Shown here piece after piece: positions 35,472 to 43,989 of a stretch of DNA of 64,000 bases. Under the pieces are notes generated by a model. It was not told the origin of the DNA, ran no database searches, and was given only the letters and a program-made list of their open reading frames with translations. The DNA is taken from positions 62,001 to 126,000 of the forward strand of contig NZ_JACSCW010000005.1 in assembly GCF_014333585.1 (NCBI RefSeq). The letters run 5' to 3'. Positions within the stretch are counted from its first letter, which is position 1, and each line of letters starts with the position of its first letter. This DNA is from Hymenobacter sp. BT188 (lineage in GTDB: Bacteria > Bacteroidota > Bacteroidia > Cytophagales > Hymenobacteraceae). The position numbers were made by a program, and so were the translations under genes.

Positions 35472-36914
35472 TTACTGTAGCTTAGCCAACCACAGTGAGG
35501 CATTCATGTGCAGGCGCGAGTGGCTCGCGTTTTCGGTCCAGCCGTAGTACACGGTGTTGCCGGGCGAGCCGGTGCCGTCGTCCGCGGGCGATGAGTCGCC
35601 AACAATAACCACGCGGCCGGTGCCAAAGGTGCTGCTGGCGGCCATTGCCAGGTTGTTGCCCTGGGTAGAGTTGGTGCGCCAAATGAGGCCCTGCACGGTA
35701 GAGTTGGCCGTTGGGTTCAGGGTCATGCTGGCGCCATTGTGGAAAGACAGCTGACTAACAGCACCTTGCGAACCATTTAGAATAGTATTGGTACTGGATA
35801 CGCGTACGTTGCGGCTATCTTCGGAGAAGTTATCCAGGTTTACTTTGAAGCCGAAGGGGTCAGCCTGCACCGAGTTGTTCGCCATCAAATCATTCCATAT
35901 ATCCGGCGAATCGTAGCCGTCGTTGTTGCGGTCGGAGATGTCGTGGTCGGAAATCATGAACAGACCGCCGCCATTTTGCACGAAGCGCACAATGGCCGTT
36001 TTCTCCGCCGCCGTAAACAGAACGTTCGGCTCATCGACTACAAAAACGCTGTAGTTGGCCAAGTCCTGCGGGTTGGAAGTATTGCCGTAAGTAAGAGCCG
36101 CGCCCACTGGCAGCTGCTCTACTTGGTGGCCGAGCTTGGCCAGTGCCACTCCCCAAGCCGAAATAGCGCCCGTCCAGTAGGTTTCGGGAGTAGTGCTCGT
36201 GATGCCGCTTTGGGCCGGTGAGGGGAAGCGCACGGCAACCCCGTTTTCTACGTCGAGCACCCAGTCGGCATTGCCGGCCAGCTCGCCGTGCGAGCCGTCA
36301 AACAAGAACTTTTTGCCCCCCGTGGTCGGTGGCGGCGTGGTAGTGGTGCCGTATTGCTCCACGGCAATGTTGTCTAAGTTGATGCGGAAGGTGCCACCCG
36401 ACACTTTCCGAATTTGCAGGCGCACATTACCGCTCCGGTTCACGGCGAATGTGGCCGTTTGCAGCGCGCTGCTACTGGTGGTGATAGTAGATCCTACTTT
36501 GGTGTAAGCGCCGCTATTCACCGATACCCACAACTCCCAGGTGCTGGTGCCATCGGTGCCGTACTTGGCGTGGCTGATGCTCACAGCGCCAGCGCCGGTA
36601 GTGGCATCAAAGTTCATGGTGAGCGAGCCCACATTACGTACCCGCGCCGATTGGGCGCCGCTTTTGGCATCGGCGGTAGTGTTGCCGATAAGGGCGTCAT
36701 TCAGCGTCCAGGAGCCCGAACCGAGCGTGACGGAACCAGTGGTGTAAGCGGTTTTGGTACCCGTTTCGAAGGTTTCGGGAAATCCGGCCGAGCTTACGTC
36801 TTGCGGCGTGTTGGTAGTCGTGACGGTAGAAGCCTGTGGGCTAAGGTCTTCTACTTTGGCGCAGGCTACGGATAAGGCCAGCAGCGCGGCGGTGAGTACG
36901 CGTGATAGTTTCAT
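35472..36914 (-). CDS. Lipoprotein with beta-sandwich and GATase-like domains
   Basis: 480 residues from ATG 36914. The signal peptide ends in lipobox LSVAC (MKLSRVLTAALLALSVAC). Residues about 45-195 form a beta-sandwich typical of carbohydrate-binding or choice-of-anchor domains (GSVTLGSGSWTLNDALIG, NVRLQIRKVSGGTFRINLDN). After a TTTTPPPTTGG linker, residues about 205-480 look like a flavodoxin-like GATase1/ThuA-type domain (KFLFDGSHGELAGN, YSVFVVDEPNVLFTAAEK, GGGLFMISDHD, VVIVGDSSPADDG). It is probably extracellular. Catalytic function is not established. Confidence 0.75.
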   Translation of the reverse strand: MKLSRVLTAALLALSVACAKVEDLSPQASTVTTTNTPQDVSSAGFPETFETGTKTAYTTGSVTLGSGSWTLNDALIGNTTADAKSGAQSARVRNVGSLTMNFDATTGAGAVSISHAKYGTDGTSTWELWVSVNSGAYTKVGSTITTSSSALQTATFAVNRSGNVRLQIRKVSGGTFRINLDNIAVEQYGTTTTPPPTTGGKKFLFDGSHGELAGNADWVLDVENGVAVRFPSPAQSGITSTTPETYWTGAISAWGVALAKLGHQVEQLPVGAALTYGNTSNPQDLANYSVFVVDEPNVLFTAAEKTAIVRFVQNGGGLFMISDHDISDRNNDGYDSPDIWNDLMANNSVQADPFGFKVNLDNFSEDSRNVRVSSTNTILNGSQGAVSQLSFHNGASMTLNPTANSTVQGLIWRTNSTQGNNLAMAASSTFGTGRVVIVGDSSPADDGTGSPGNTVYYGWTENASHSRLHMNASLWLAKLQ

Positions 36915-36987
36915 AGACGGAGATAAGGATGGGAAAGAAGAGCTGTCGGGTAAAAGTACCGGTTTAGTGCAGGGCAAAGTGTAATGA

Positions 36988-36999
36988 CATAATTATGTT
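36988..36999. promoter_or_regulatory. 12-bp perfect palindrome upstream of the lipoprotein gene
   Basis: ACATAATTATGT lies about 75 bases upstream of the lipoprotein ATG (36914), near a TTACACTTTG sequence that resembles a -7 box with one extra spacer base. Its place and symmetry suit a dimeric regulator. Which one is unknown. Confidence 0.35.
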
Positions 37000-37152
37000 T
37001 TAGTTACTAAATCCTATTTATGAGCGAATTATGCTTCTCTTTTAGGGTAACAACTACCCTTAAAACACCAACCCTTTCTGCGCTTCCTCGTTTGCTAATT
37101 CTACCTGATTCATCGGGCACTAACTTATTCTTTACCCTTACTACTCAACACT

Positions 37153-37605
37153 ATGGCTACCGAAACCAACAACAGCATCGACACTTTGCAAGAACTGCTG
37201 CTCTTCGTAAATGACCGGATCGAAGGCTACAAAAGAGCGGTGGAGGAAACCAAGGACCACGAACTGCAAGGCTACTACAAGCAACTCGTCAGTCAGAGCC
37301 AACAATTCTCAAAGGATTTGAACGGCCACCTGCGCAAGCTGGGCGGCGAGCCCGAAACCGGCACCACGCTCAAAGGCAAATTCTACCGCGGCTGGATGGA
37401 CGCGAAAGCCCTTATCACTGGCTCCGATGAGAAAGCCATTCTGGGCTCCAACGTGTACGGCGAAGAATGGGCCCTCAAAGCCTACCAGGATGCCCTCGAC
37501 GACAAAACCCTGCCCGCTGCCATCCGTACGGCGGTGGAGCGCCAGCTGCACATATCCGAAAAGACCCACAAAAAGCTCAAGAAGCTAGAGCATAGTCACT
37601 CGTAA
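37153..37605 (+). CDS. PA2169-type four-helix-bundle protein (DUF2383)
   Basis: 150 residues, all helical, without signal peptide. LLLFVNDRIEGYKRAVEETKDHELQGYYKQLVSQS is the DUF2383 opening helix pair, and AYQDALDDKTLPAAIRTAVERQ the later helices. The fold resembles ferritin-like bundles. Members are often stress-induced but have no known activity. It is a single gene followed by a strong terminator. Confidence 0.88.
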   Translation: MATETNNSIDTLQELLLFVNDRIEGYKRAVEETKDHELQGYYKQLVSQSQQFSKDLNGHLRKLGGEPETGTTLKGKFYRGWMDAKALITGSDEKAILGSNVYGEEWALKAYQDALDDKTLPAAIRTAVERQLHISEKTHKKLKKLEHSHS

Positions 37606-37634
37606 CTCCTTCTCTTCTCCCGATCCTGCTTTAC

Positions 37635-37673
37635 AGCGGGAGCCGAATATTTGATTCGGCTCCCGCTTTTTTT
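37635..37673 (+). terminator. Terminator of the DUF2383 gene
   Basis: A 14-bp perfect GC-rich stem (37635-37648 with 37654-37667), a 5-base loop and a T7 run, 30 bases past the stop codon. Confidence 0.92.
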
Positions 37674-37752
37674 GAAACGAAATGCTGACCTTGGCCGCCG
37701 CTAAGGCCGAGCTTGGCCCGCCCCCTACCATTTCATTCCGACCTTTCCCCTT

Positions 37753-39402
37753 ATGGCATTCAAATTCAACCCGTACACGCCCGCCCCCGAATTTGCCCCC
37801 CAGGCCGCGTATTTCTCCATGGAATTTGCCCTGGATCAGGCCCTCAAAACTTACTCCGGTGGCCTCGGCTTCCTGGCCGGCTCGCATATGCGCTCGGCCT
37901 ATGAGCTAAAGCAGAACCTCGTTGGCATTGGCATTTTATGGTCGTTCGGCTACTACGACCAAGGTCGCAACGAGGACCAAACCATGCGCGCCGACTTCCG
38001 CCAGAAGCATTATTCCTTCCTAGAAGACACTGGCCTCGTGTTCCCCATCATCATTCACGATGTAGAGGTGAAAGTGAAGGCCATGTATTTGGCCCCCGAT
38101 ACCTTCGGCACGGCCCCCATGTTCTTCCTTACCACCGATATTCCGGAAAACGACTTTATCTCGCGCACCATTTCCCACCACCTCTACGACGCCGATACGG
38201 CGGCCCGCGTGGCGCAGTCCATTCTGCTGGGTGTGGGCGGTGGCAAATTGTTGGATGAACTAGGCGTGAAGGTTGACACTTATCACCTCAACGAAGGCCA
38301 CGGTCTGCCGCTGGCTTTTTATCTCTACGATAAGCACGGCCGCAAGCTGGAAGAAGTACAGAAGCGCCTGGTGTTTACCACGCACACGCCCGAGCTGGCC
38401 GGCAACGAGGAGCACGACATGAAGCTGCTCGCCAAAATGAGCTTCTTCGGCAATGTGTCCGCCGAGGAAGTAACCCGCGTGGCCGGTGTAGAAAATGACC
38501 GCCTTAACTATACGCTTACGGCCCTACGCTTCTCGCGCAAAGCCAACGCCGTATCGAAAGTGCACGGCATTGTGGCCAACCAGATGTGGGGCGAAAATGC
38601 GGGCATCTGCCCTATCATTCCCATCACCAATTCCCAAAACGGCACCTACTGGCGCGACCAGGAACTGCATGAGGCGCTGGCAGCCAACGATGACGTGGCA
38701 CTAAAAGCCCGTAAGCGTGAGCTGAAAAAGCAGCTGTTTGACATTGTAGCCGACCAAACTGGTACCCTTCTCGACCCCGAGGTCCTGACCGTAGTGTGGG
38801 CCCGCCGCTTTGCCGGCTACAAGCGCGCCGACCTGATCCTGCGTCACTTTGAGCGCTTTCAGAAGTTGATTTCCAACCCTGATCGGCCAGTGCAGGTTAT
38901 TTGGGCGGGCAAGCCGTATCCGAAAGACTATGGCGCCATCAACCTCTTCAACGACATCATCCGGCAAACCCGCCCGTTCAAAAACTGCGCGGTACTCACT
39001 GGTTATGAGCTGTCTTTATCAGCGGCCATGAAGAAAGGTTCGGATATCTGGCTGAACACGCCCCGCTTCCCCCGTGAGGCCTCGGGCACCAGCGGCATGA
39101 CGGCCGCCATGAACGCCAGCGCCAGCCTTAGCATCGCCGATGGCTGGATCCCAGAGTTTGTGCGCCACGGCGAAAACGGCTTTATCATCCCCCACGCCGA
39201 GCTCAACCGCCCTGAGCACGACAAGGACGACTTCGAAGCCGACAGCCTGCTGACCGTATTGGAAAACGAGATTGTGCCGCTCTACTACGACCAGCCCGAG
39301 AAATTCCTGGAAGTAGTAAAAACCGGTATGCGTGAAGTTGAGCCAGAATTCGAATCGAACCGCATGGCTACGGAGTATTATGAATTGATGTACAAAGCGT
39401 AA
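37753..39402 (+). CDS. Short alpha-glucan phosphorylase homologue (GT35), PLP lysine replaced
   Basis: 549 residues, the size of the short alpha-glucan phosphorylase branch. Family marks are FSMEFALDQALKTYSGGLGFLAG, TYHLNEGHGLPLAF, VFTTHTPELAGNEEHD, VWARRFAGYKRADLI and the C-terminal PLP loop. In classical members that loop reads GTxxMK, the Lys holding PLP. Here it reads EASGTSGMTAAMNAS, with Thr450 in its place. The enzyme may be inactive as a phosphorylase, may bind PLP without a Schiff base, or may do another glucosyl transfer. Context next to the alpha-glucan genes suggests glycogen or maltodextrin turnover in the cytosol. Confidence 0.85.
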   Translation: MAFKFNPYTPAPEFAPQAAYFSMEFALDQALKTYSGGLGFLAGSHMRSAYELKQNLVGIGILWSFGYYDQGRNEDQTMRADFRQKHYSFLEDTGLVFPIIIHDVEVKVKAMYLAPDTFGTAPMFFLTTDIPENDFISRTISHHLYDADTAARVAQSILLGVGGGKLLDELGVKVDTYHLNEGHGLPLAFYLYDKHGRKLEEVQKRLVFTTHTPELAGNEEHDMKLLAKMSFFGNVSAEEVTRVAGVENDRLNYTLTALRFSRKANAVSKVHGIVANQMWGENAGICPIIPITNSQNGTYWRDQELHEALAANDDVALKARKRELKKQLFDIVADQTGTLLDPEVLTVVWARRFAGYKRADLILRHFERFQKLISNPDRPVQVIWAGKPYPKDYGAINLFNDIIRQTRPFKNCAVLTGYELSLSAAMKKGSDIWLNTPRFPREASGTSGMTAAMNASASLSIADGWIPEFVRHGENGFIIPHAELNRPEHDKDDFEADSLLTVLENEIVPLYYDQPEKFLEVVKTGMREVEPEFESNRMATEYYELMYKA

Positions 39403-39424
39403 TCAACAATTAATCAAAGCAAAA

Positions 39425-39458
39425 GAAAGCCCCCCAGAGGTACTCTGGGGGGCTTTCT
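39425..39458 (+). terminator. Terminator of the GT35 gene
   Basis: Arms with GCCCCCCAGAG (39429-39439) and CTCTGGGGGGC (39443-39453), a 3-base loop, then CTTTCTTA. It uses the same stem core as the terminators at 7670, 29002 and 35415. Confidence 0.88.
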
Positions 39459-39493
39459 TATATCTTAGAACTACGCTCACATATTACAAGCTC

Positions 39494-39696
39494 GTCATGC
39501 AGAGCGGCGCGAAGCATCTCGCGTGCTGACGTTGGACTACTAAACTCAACCAAGAATACCGTCATGCTGCGCTTGTCGAAGCATCTCTACCGGTTCGTTG
39601 AGATTACTACTCGTGTAGAGATGCTTCGGCAAGCGCAGCATGACAGTTACTACTTCTGCATCAGCACGCGAGATGCTTCGCGCCGCTCTGCATGAC
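39494..39696. repeat. Nested palindromic repeat element
   Basis: Outer arms 39494-39529 and 39661-39696 are perfect 36-base inverted copies. Inside them lie arms 39561-39590 and 39615-39644, 30 bases with one mismatch. Outer and inner arms share GTCATGC and CGAAGCATCTC, so they belong to one family and the structure looks like one copy placed within another. It fills the 321-base gap between the GT35 terminator and the esterase gene and encodes nothing. It resembles REP/BIME elements. Confidence 0.88.
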
Positions 39697-39723
39697 GGGC
39701 TTTTTAATTAGTCAATCAGCAGC

Positions 39724-40299
39724 TCAGACGAGAACCGTTTGCAGGATAGCCCATACATTATTCGCCAGAATTTTATGTCCTTCGGCGTTGGGGTGCACGC
39801 CATCGGGCAAATTCAGGGCACGCACACCGAGCACATTTTGCAGCAGAAACGGCACGAAGGCCACGCTGTTTTTATCGGCTAGGGTGCGGAAAGACGCCTT
39901 GAATTCAGCGGCGTAGCGACCGTATTGGTGGCTACCAAAGGCACTCAGGTCGAAAGGAAACTCCAAACCCACCAGCACGATTTTGGCCTCGGGGTGCTTG
40001 AGCTTTACTAGGTCAATGATTTCCTGTAAGTTCTGGGTGGTTTCGCGAACCGGAATGCCGCGCAGGCCATCATTTGCGCCCAACGCTAGCACAAGCACAC
40101 CGACGGGCTGCCGGGCCAGCACGCTGGCCACGCGGTGCCGGCCACCCGCCGTGGTATCACCACTCACGCCATAGTTCAGCGCTTTATAAGGCAGCTTAAG
40201 CGCATCAAGGCGCTGCTGAATCAGGGCTGGAAAAGCTTCGTGGGCGCGTAGTTGGTAGCCAGCCGTGAGGCTATCGCCGAAGAAGATAATGTTTTGCAT
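39724..40299 (-). CDS. SGNH-fold arylesterase/lysophospholipase (TesA-like)
   Basis: 191 residues. Block I FFGDSLTAGYQL carries the nucleophile Ser, block III LALGANDGLRG the Asn of the oxyanion hole, and block V LPDGVHPNAEGH the catalytic Asp-x-x-His. E. coli TesA has the same order and length but is exported, while this one has no signal peptide and should be cytosolic. The natural ester is unknown. It lies alone beside the repeat element. Confidence 0.92.
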   Translation of the reverse strand: MQNIIFFGDSLTAGYQLRAHEAFPALIQQRLDALKLPYKALNYGVSGDTTAGGRHRVASVLARQPVGVLVLALGANDGLRGIPVRETTQNLQEIIDLVKLKHPEAKIVLVGLEFPFDLSAFGSHQYGRYAAEFKASFRTLADKNSVAFVPFLLQNVLGVRALNLPDGVHPNAEGHKILANNVWAILQTVLV

Positions 40300-40366
40300 A
40301 CAACCGGGTTAAGGCGCTGATTACATGAGGCTTTGCACCACTGCCCGCTATTGGCTGGGGGGCTTT

Positions 40367-40978
40367 TTACAGCTTAGCAAAGTGCTGAGACACCAGGCGC
40401 AGGCCCGAATCGGTGCACAGACCCCGTATATAATAGAAGAACCCACTACGCATCACTTCTGCACGGGTGTATTGGTCGGGGGGAAAAAGCTCATGGTCTA
40501 AAGCCATGTTCAGCATTTGCATTAATATTTTGGTTACCAGCTCAATATCAATATCATGACGCAGCTGCTGATGAAGCACTCCTTCCTGTATGAGGTCTCG
40601 GAGCATCAGAAAGCCGTAGTTTTTTAAATGATCTTGCATCATGGTCCAGGCTTTGGGATGCAGGTGCTGAATCTCGAGCAAGGTGCTGCCTGTCACCTTA
40701 TTTATCTCGTTGAAGCCATGCGCATACACAGCCAATAGGCGCTCAACGGGCGTCGAGAAATTAGCAAACAACTCCTGATGCTCCTGTTTTTGCCGCTCTA
40801 AATCGTAGGCCATGGCCTGCACGACTAAGTCGTTCTTGTCGCGAAACATGCCATAGAAAGTAGCTGGCGCTACGTGCAGAGCCTCTATCAACTCGCTTTC
40901 AGATAGTCGAGTGACGCCGTAGCGGGCAAACACTAACTGGGCCTCTTTCAGCAGATTGCTCTTAAAAGTCTGTAACAT
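40367..40978 (-). CDS. TetR family transcriptional regulator
   Basis: 203 residues if started at ATG 40978 (the frame opens 17 codons earlier). The N-terminal helix-turn-helix reads LLKEAQLVFARYGVTRLSESEL and ALHVAPATFYGMFRDKNDLV. The C-terminal ligand domain is helical (about 60-200). It is the last gene of a minus-strand set after crtD and cruF (74-base gap to cruF), so it may control carotenoid synthesis. A palindrome over the crtD promoter (43393-43438) is a candidate target. Confidence 0.85.
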   Translation of the reverse strand: MLQTFKSNLLKEAQLVFARYGVTRLSESELIEALHVAPATFYGMFRDKNDLVVQAMAYDLERQKQEHQELFANFSTPVERLLAVYAHGFNEINKVTGSTLLEIQHLHPKAWTMMQDHLKNYGFLMLRDLIQEGVLHQQLRHDIDIELVTKILMQMLNMALDHELFPPDQYTRAEVMRSGFFYYIRGLCTDSGLRLVSQHFAKL

Positions 40979-41052
40979 ACTATAGCCATAGGAAAAGCGC
41001 GCCAGACGCGCGCATTCCTTAATTAACAAGATGATTTCTAACTTTTATCCTT

Positions 41053-41760
41053 CTATTTCACCAACCCTAATCCGAAGAAGAATAGTAGCTGCAATAGGTA
41101 CACAAACGGCACGAGTGCATTACGTTTAGTGAACTGAGTGCGGTTGAAATAAATCTGTAAAATAAATGAAATGATAAACCAGCCCTTAAAATTGAGTAGC
41201 GGAATCAGGTCGTATTGCCATTGCCAGTAATCCAGCGGGCCGGCCATAGGTTCAATACAGGCATCGAGGCCCACCATTAGCAGGGCCGCCACCACTGCGC
41301 GCCCAATGCTGGGCAGTGGTAGGTAGCGAGCCAGCACACCAGTACAATACGTTAATATCCACCAGTTTACCCCGATCAGCAGCGGTACACCCAATAGCTT
41401 TAAGCCCAGCGTATCGCCGTAGGTGTACTGCCCAAATATATAGCCCGTGTTGATGCCTACCACTTCCACAAAGAAGCCGACCACCATCACCACCAAGCTA
41501 AACCAGATAAATGTGGGGCTATGATCGGGGTGAAAAGCCAGCAGCAGCGCCGCCGTTAGCAGCAGAGTGAGGGGTGTAAACTGCAGGAAAAAGCTGGGAT
41601 CCTGGGAAAGCGCCAGGCCCAGAAAGCCCGTGACGTGAAACAGGAGCAGAATGCCCTGCGCTATGCGCAAACGGCGTTGCTCCGGATCGGTGCCCGTAGG
41701 CGGCGCGATGGGCAAGCTTTGCGTGGATTCGGAAAAAGACACAGAGAAGGAAATTATCAA
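41053..41760 (-). CDS. cruF: Carotenoid 1,2-hydratase, CruF type
   Basis: 235 residues with about seven membrane helices. The family signature is seen in EVVGINTGYIFGQYTYGDTLG, GVPLLIGVNWWILTY and LMVGLDACIEPMAGPLDYWQW, with conserved acidic residues in the membrane. CruF adds water to the psi end of acyclic or monocyclic carotenoids to form 1-hydroxy groups, needed for flexixanthin- or saproxanthin-like pigments of Cytophagales. It is encoded 76 bases after crtD, whose product acts on the hydroxylated end. Confidence 0.88.
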   Translation of the reverse strand: MIISFSVSFSESTQSLPIAPPTGTDPEQRRLRIAQGILLLFHVTGFLGLALSQDPSFFLQFTPLTLLLTAALLLAFHPDHSPTFIWFSLVVMVVGFFVEVVGINTGYIFGQYTYGDTLGLKLLGVPLLIGVNWWILTYCTGVLARYLPLPSIGRAVVAALLMVGLDACIEPMAGPLDYWQWQYDLIPLLNFKGWFIISFILQIYFNRTQFTKRNALVPFVYLLQLLFFFGLGLVK

Positions 41761-41836
41761 TTAAAACCTAATAGCGGCAATTGGCTGGCATTGGTTGTTT
41801 TTCAGAAGCAACGGGCGCTCTTTCAAACCATTACTA

Positions 41837-43348
41837 TTAGCCCTTGATTAACTCAGCCGCTATTTTGGCCGAGAGCAAACAAAGCGGAATGCCGCCGCCG
41901 GGATGCACGCTGCCGCCGCAAAAGTACAAGCCCTCAAGTTGACGTGAAAAGTTAGGATGACGTAGAAAAGCCGCCAGCGCATTATTGGAGCTGCTGCCGT
42001 ACAAAGCGCCACCAAAAGACGACGTGCGCTTCTCAATCCCACGCGGGTCCCAGACCCGCTCAGCCCGAATGAGAGGTTCTACGGCAACGCCCAACGTGCG
42101 GGTTATTTTATCAAGCACGGCGCGGCGGGTTTGGGCAATAAGTGCATCCCAATCCTGGCCCTGATGGTGGGGCACATTCACCATCACAAACCAGTTTTCG
42201 TGGCCCACAGGCGCGTCGGGGGGCGTTTTTTTGGACGTTACGTTTACGTACACCGTCGGGTCAGCGCTGACGGTTTTGTGCTCGAAAATGGCTTTGAATT
42301 CCTGCTGATAATCCTGCGAAAAAAAGATGTTGTGCAGGTCCAGCTCAGCAAATTCGTGGGCGATTCCCCAGTAAAAAATAAGGGCCGAGGAAGAGCGCGG
42401 CTGGCTGAGCGTGCGTTCGGGCGCGGGCTGCCTCGGTAGCAGCCGGCGGTAGGTAGGCACCACGTCCATATTACTGACTACCAAGCCAAAGTCATACACA
42501 TCCTGGGGCGTGCGCACGCCGGTAACGCGACTCGTGGCGGTCAGGATTTCTTCCACGGGCTCATTATAGCGAAACTCCACTCCCAGCTCTTCGGCCAGAC
42601 CTACAAGGCTTTGGGCAATACTATAAATGCCCCCCACAGGATAAAAAGCTCCAATTCCGTGCTCTAAATGCGGAATCAGGCTAAGGGTGGCGGGCGCCTG
42701 GTAAGGGTCGGAGCCGTTGTAGGTGGCGAAGCGGTCAAAAAGCTGCACCAGGCGCGGGTCGTTGAAGGCTTTAGCGTGGCGCTGGTGCATGGTGCCCGTG
42801 AGGCCCAGCGCCGGCAGCGCCGCTACCGCCCGCAGCACTTCGGGGCTGAGATACGTAGCGGCTTTGTGCAGCGATTTATGCAGAAATGTGCTTTCCGTGG
42901 CCTCGTAGGCGGAGGCGCTGCGGTGCAGAAAGCTCAGCACGTCGGCGGCGGGCACACCCAATTTTTCTTCTACTTCGGCGGCAAACCTTTCTTCATCGGC
43001 CCAGGCTTTCAGGCGCGTGCCGTCGGCGAAAAAGTAGTGCGTGATGGGATCAAGCCGCTCGTAGCGAAAGTGGTCCTGCGGGTCGCGCCCAGCCAGCCGA
43101 AATAAGTCGTCTACCAGTTGGGGCAGAGTAAACAGCGATGGGCCCGCATCGAAACGGTAGCCGCCGGGCAGCTCAAACTGGTACATTTTGCCCCCAAACG
43201 ACTCCTGGGCCTCAAATACCGTGACGGCGTGCCCCTTGAGCGCCAGCCGCACGGCCGTAGCAATACCGGCAATGCCCGCCCCAATAATGGCAGCGGGTTG
43301 CTTGAGAGAAGAAGCGGATGTACGCTTTTTTATGCTGGTTTGCTTCAC
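41837..43348 (-). CDS. crtD: Carotenoid 3,4-desaturase, CrtD/CrtI family
   Basis: 503 residues if translation starts at GTG 43348. The FAD motif AAIIGAGIAGIATAVRLALKG lies near the N-terminus, then FEAQESFGGKMYQFELPGGYRFDAGPS and a C-terminal FAD loop GLYFCGGSVHPGGGIPLCLLS, all typical of CrtI-like desaturases. With cruF next to it, the CrtD role (3,4-desaturation of a 1-hydroxy carotenoid) is more likely than phytoene desaturation. An ATG at 43411 is in frame but lies upstream of a promoter-like TATTTTTA, so I prefer the GTG. Confidence 0.87.
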   Translation of the reverse strand: MKQTSIKKRTSASSLKQPAAIIGAGIAGIATAVRLALKGHAVTVFEAQESFGGKMYQFELPGGYRFDAGPSLFTLPQLVDDLFRLAGRDPQDHFRYERLDPITHYFFADGTRLKAWADEERFAAEVEEKLGVPAADVLSFLHRSASAYEATESTFLHKSLHKAATYLSPEVLRAVAALPALGLTGTMHQRHAKAFNDPRLVQLFDRFATYNGSDPYQAPATLSLIPHLEHGIGAFYPVGGIYSIAQSLVGLAEELGVEFRYNEPVEEILTATSRVTGVRTPQDVYDFGLVVSNMDVVPTYRRLLPRQPAPERTLSQPRSSSALIFYWGIAHEFAELDLHNIFFSQDYQQEFKAIFEHKTVSADPTVYVNVTSKKTPPDAPVGHENWFVMVNVPHHQGQDWDALIAQTRRAVLDKITRTLGVAVEPLIRAERVWDPRGIEKRTSSFGGALYGSSSNNALAAFLRHPNFSRQLEGLYFCGGSVHPGGGIPLCLLSAKIAAELIKG

Positions 43349-43381
43349 GCCAATTGGGTGTGTACGTAGCCCTGATGGGCC

Positions 43382-43438
43382 TAAAAATAGCTGTTCAGCA
43401 GCACGCTCCACCTACGTTGGCGAGGCACGCTGCTGAAC
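43382..43438 (-). promoter_or_regulatory. crtD promoter region with inverted repeat
   Basis: On the minus strand TATTTTTA (43382-43389) is one base from the -7 consensus and would start transcripts about 27 bases before the GTG. Immediately upstream, GTTCAGCAG (43393-43401) and CTGCTGAAC (43430-43438) form a 9-bp inverted repeat with 28 bases between, in the position of an operator around the -33 region. Confidence 0.45.
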
Positions 43439-43563
43439 TCTACCACTACTACACCAGAATTGTTAGTGAGCAGAACCAAATACACCCATCTTAACTCAAC
43501 ACTCCTGCCTTTGGGTTCACCAAAGCGCATCCGGTGGTGCACAAAGTCGGCTGGGGGGCTTTT

Positions 43564-43989
43564 TTACACTGCTGAAGCATTTTGCGGCTGGGCGATGGGT
43601 CGGGCATTCTGGCCTTCACCGTACACCGTAGCCGAACCAAACGTGTAGAAAGCCTCCCAGTCGACGCCCTGGGGGTCCGTAATCCAGCTTTTCTCCGATT
43701 TGGCGTAGCAGCACGTGCACTTGCCTTCCTCGCGGATAGCAGACTTGGCATTTTTGAGGCGACTATATACTTCAGCTAACTCCTCAGGGCTTTCGGCCTG
43801 AATGCCAAGGTGCTCAATGCCAGCATTTTCGGGGTGAAGCGAAATAGCGAAGTTGATGCGCGGATCTTCCAGCATCCACTTGGCGTAATCGTCCTTCAAG
43901 ACGGTGGGAGCCATGCCGAAAAGTGCTGTGTAAAAGGCTACCGATTCAGTGAGGTCTTTGATGCGGACGTTGACGTGGAAGCGTTTCAT
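43564..43989 (-). CDS. ArsI/CadI family vicinal-oxygen-chelate protein (second copy)
   Basis: 141 residues, one VOC domain: FHVNVRIKDLTESVAFYTALFG at the start, the cysteine pair in KCTCCYAKSEKSWITDPQG and GVDWEAFYTF with an acidic metal ligand position. ArsI-type enzymes cleave the C-As bond of trivalent organoarsenicals, while CadI members are cadmium-induced and poorly understood. It is the last gene of the ars operon, 73 bases after sigZ. Unlike the first copy (48615-49196) it lacks the cysteine-rich tail. Confidence 0.85.
   Translation of the reverse strand: MKRFHVNVRIKDLTESVAFYTALFGMAPTVLKDDYAKWMLEDPRINFAISLHPENAGIEHLGIQAESPEELAEVYSRLKNAKSAIREEGKCTCCYAKSEKSWITDPQGVDWEAFYTFGSATVYGEGQNARPIAQPQNASAV

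Noticed and set aside
39494..39696. Possible CRISPR array or IS remnant
   Set aside because: The repeats are inverted and nested, not direct with regular spacers, and no transposase fragment is present.
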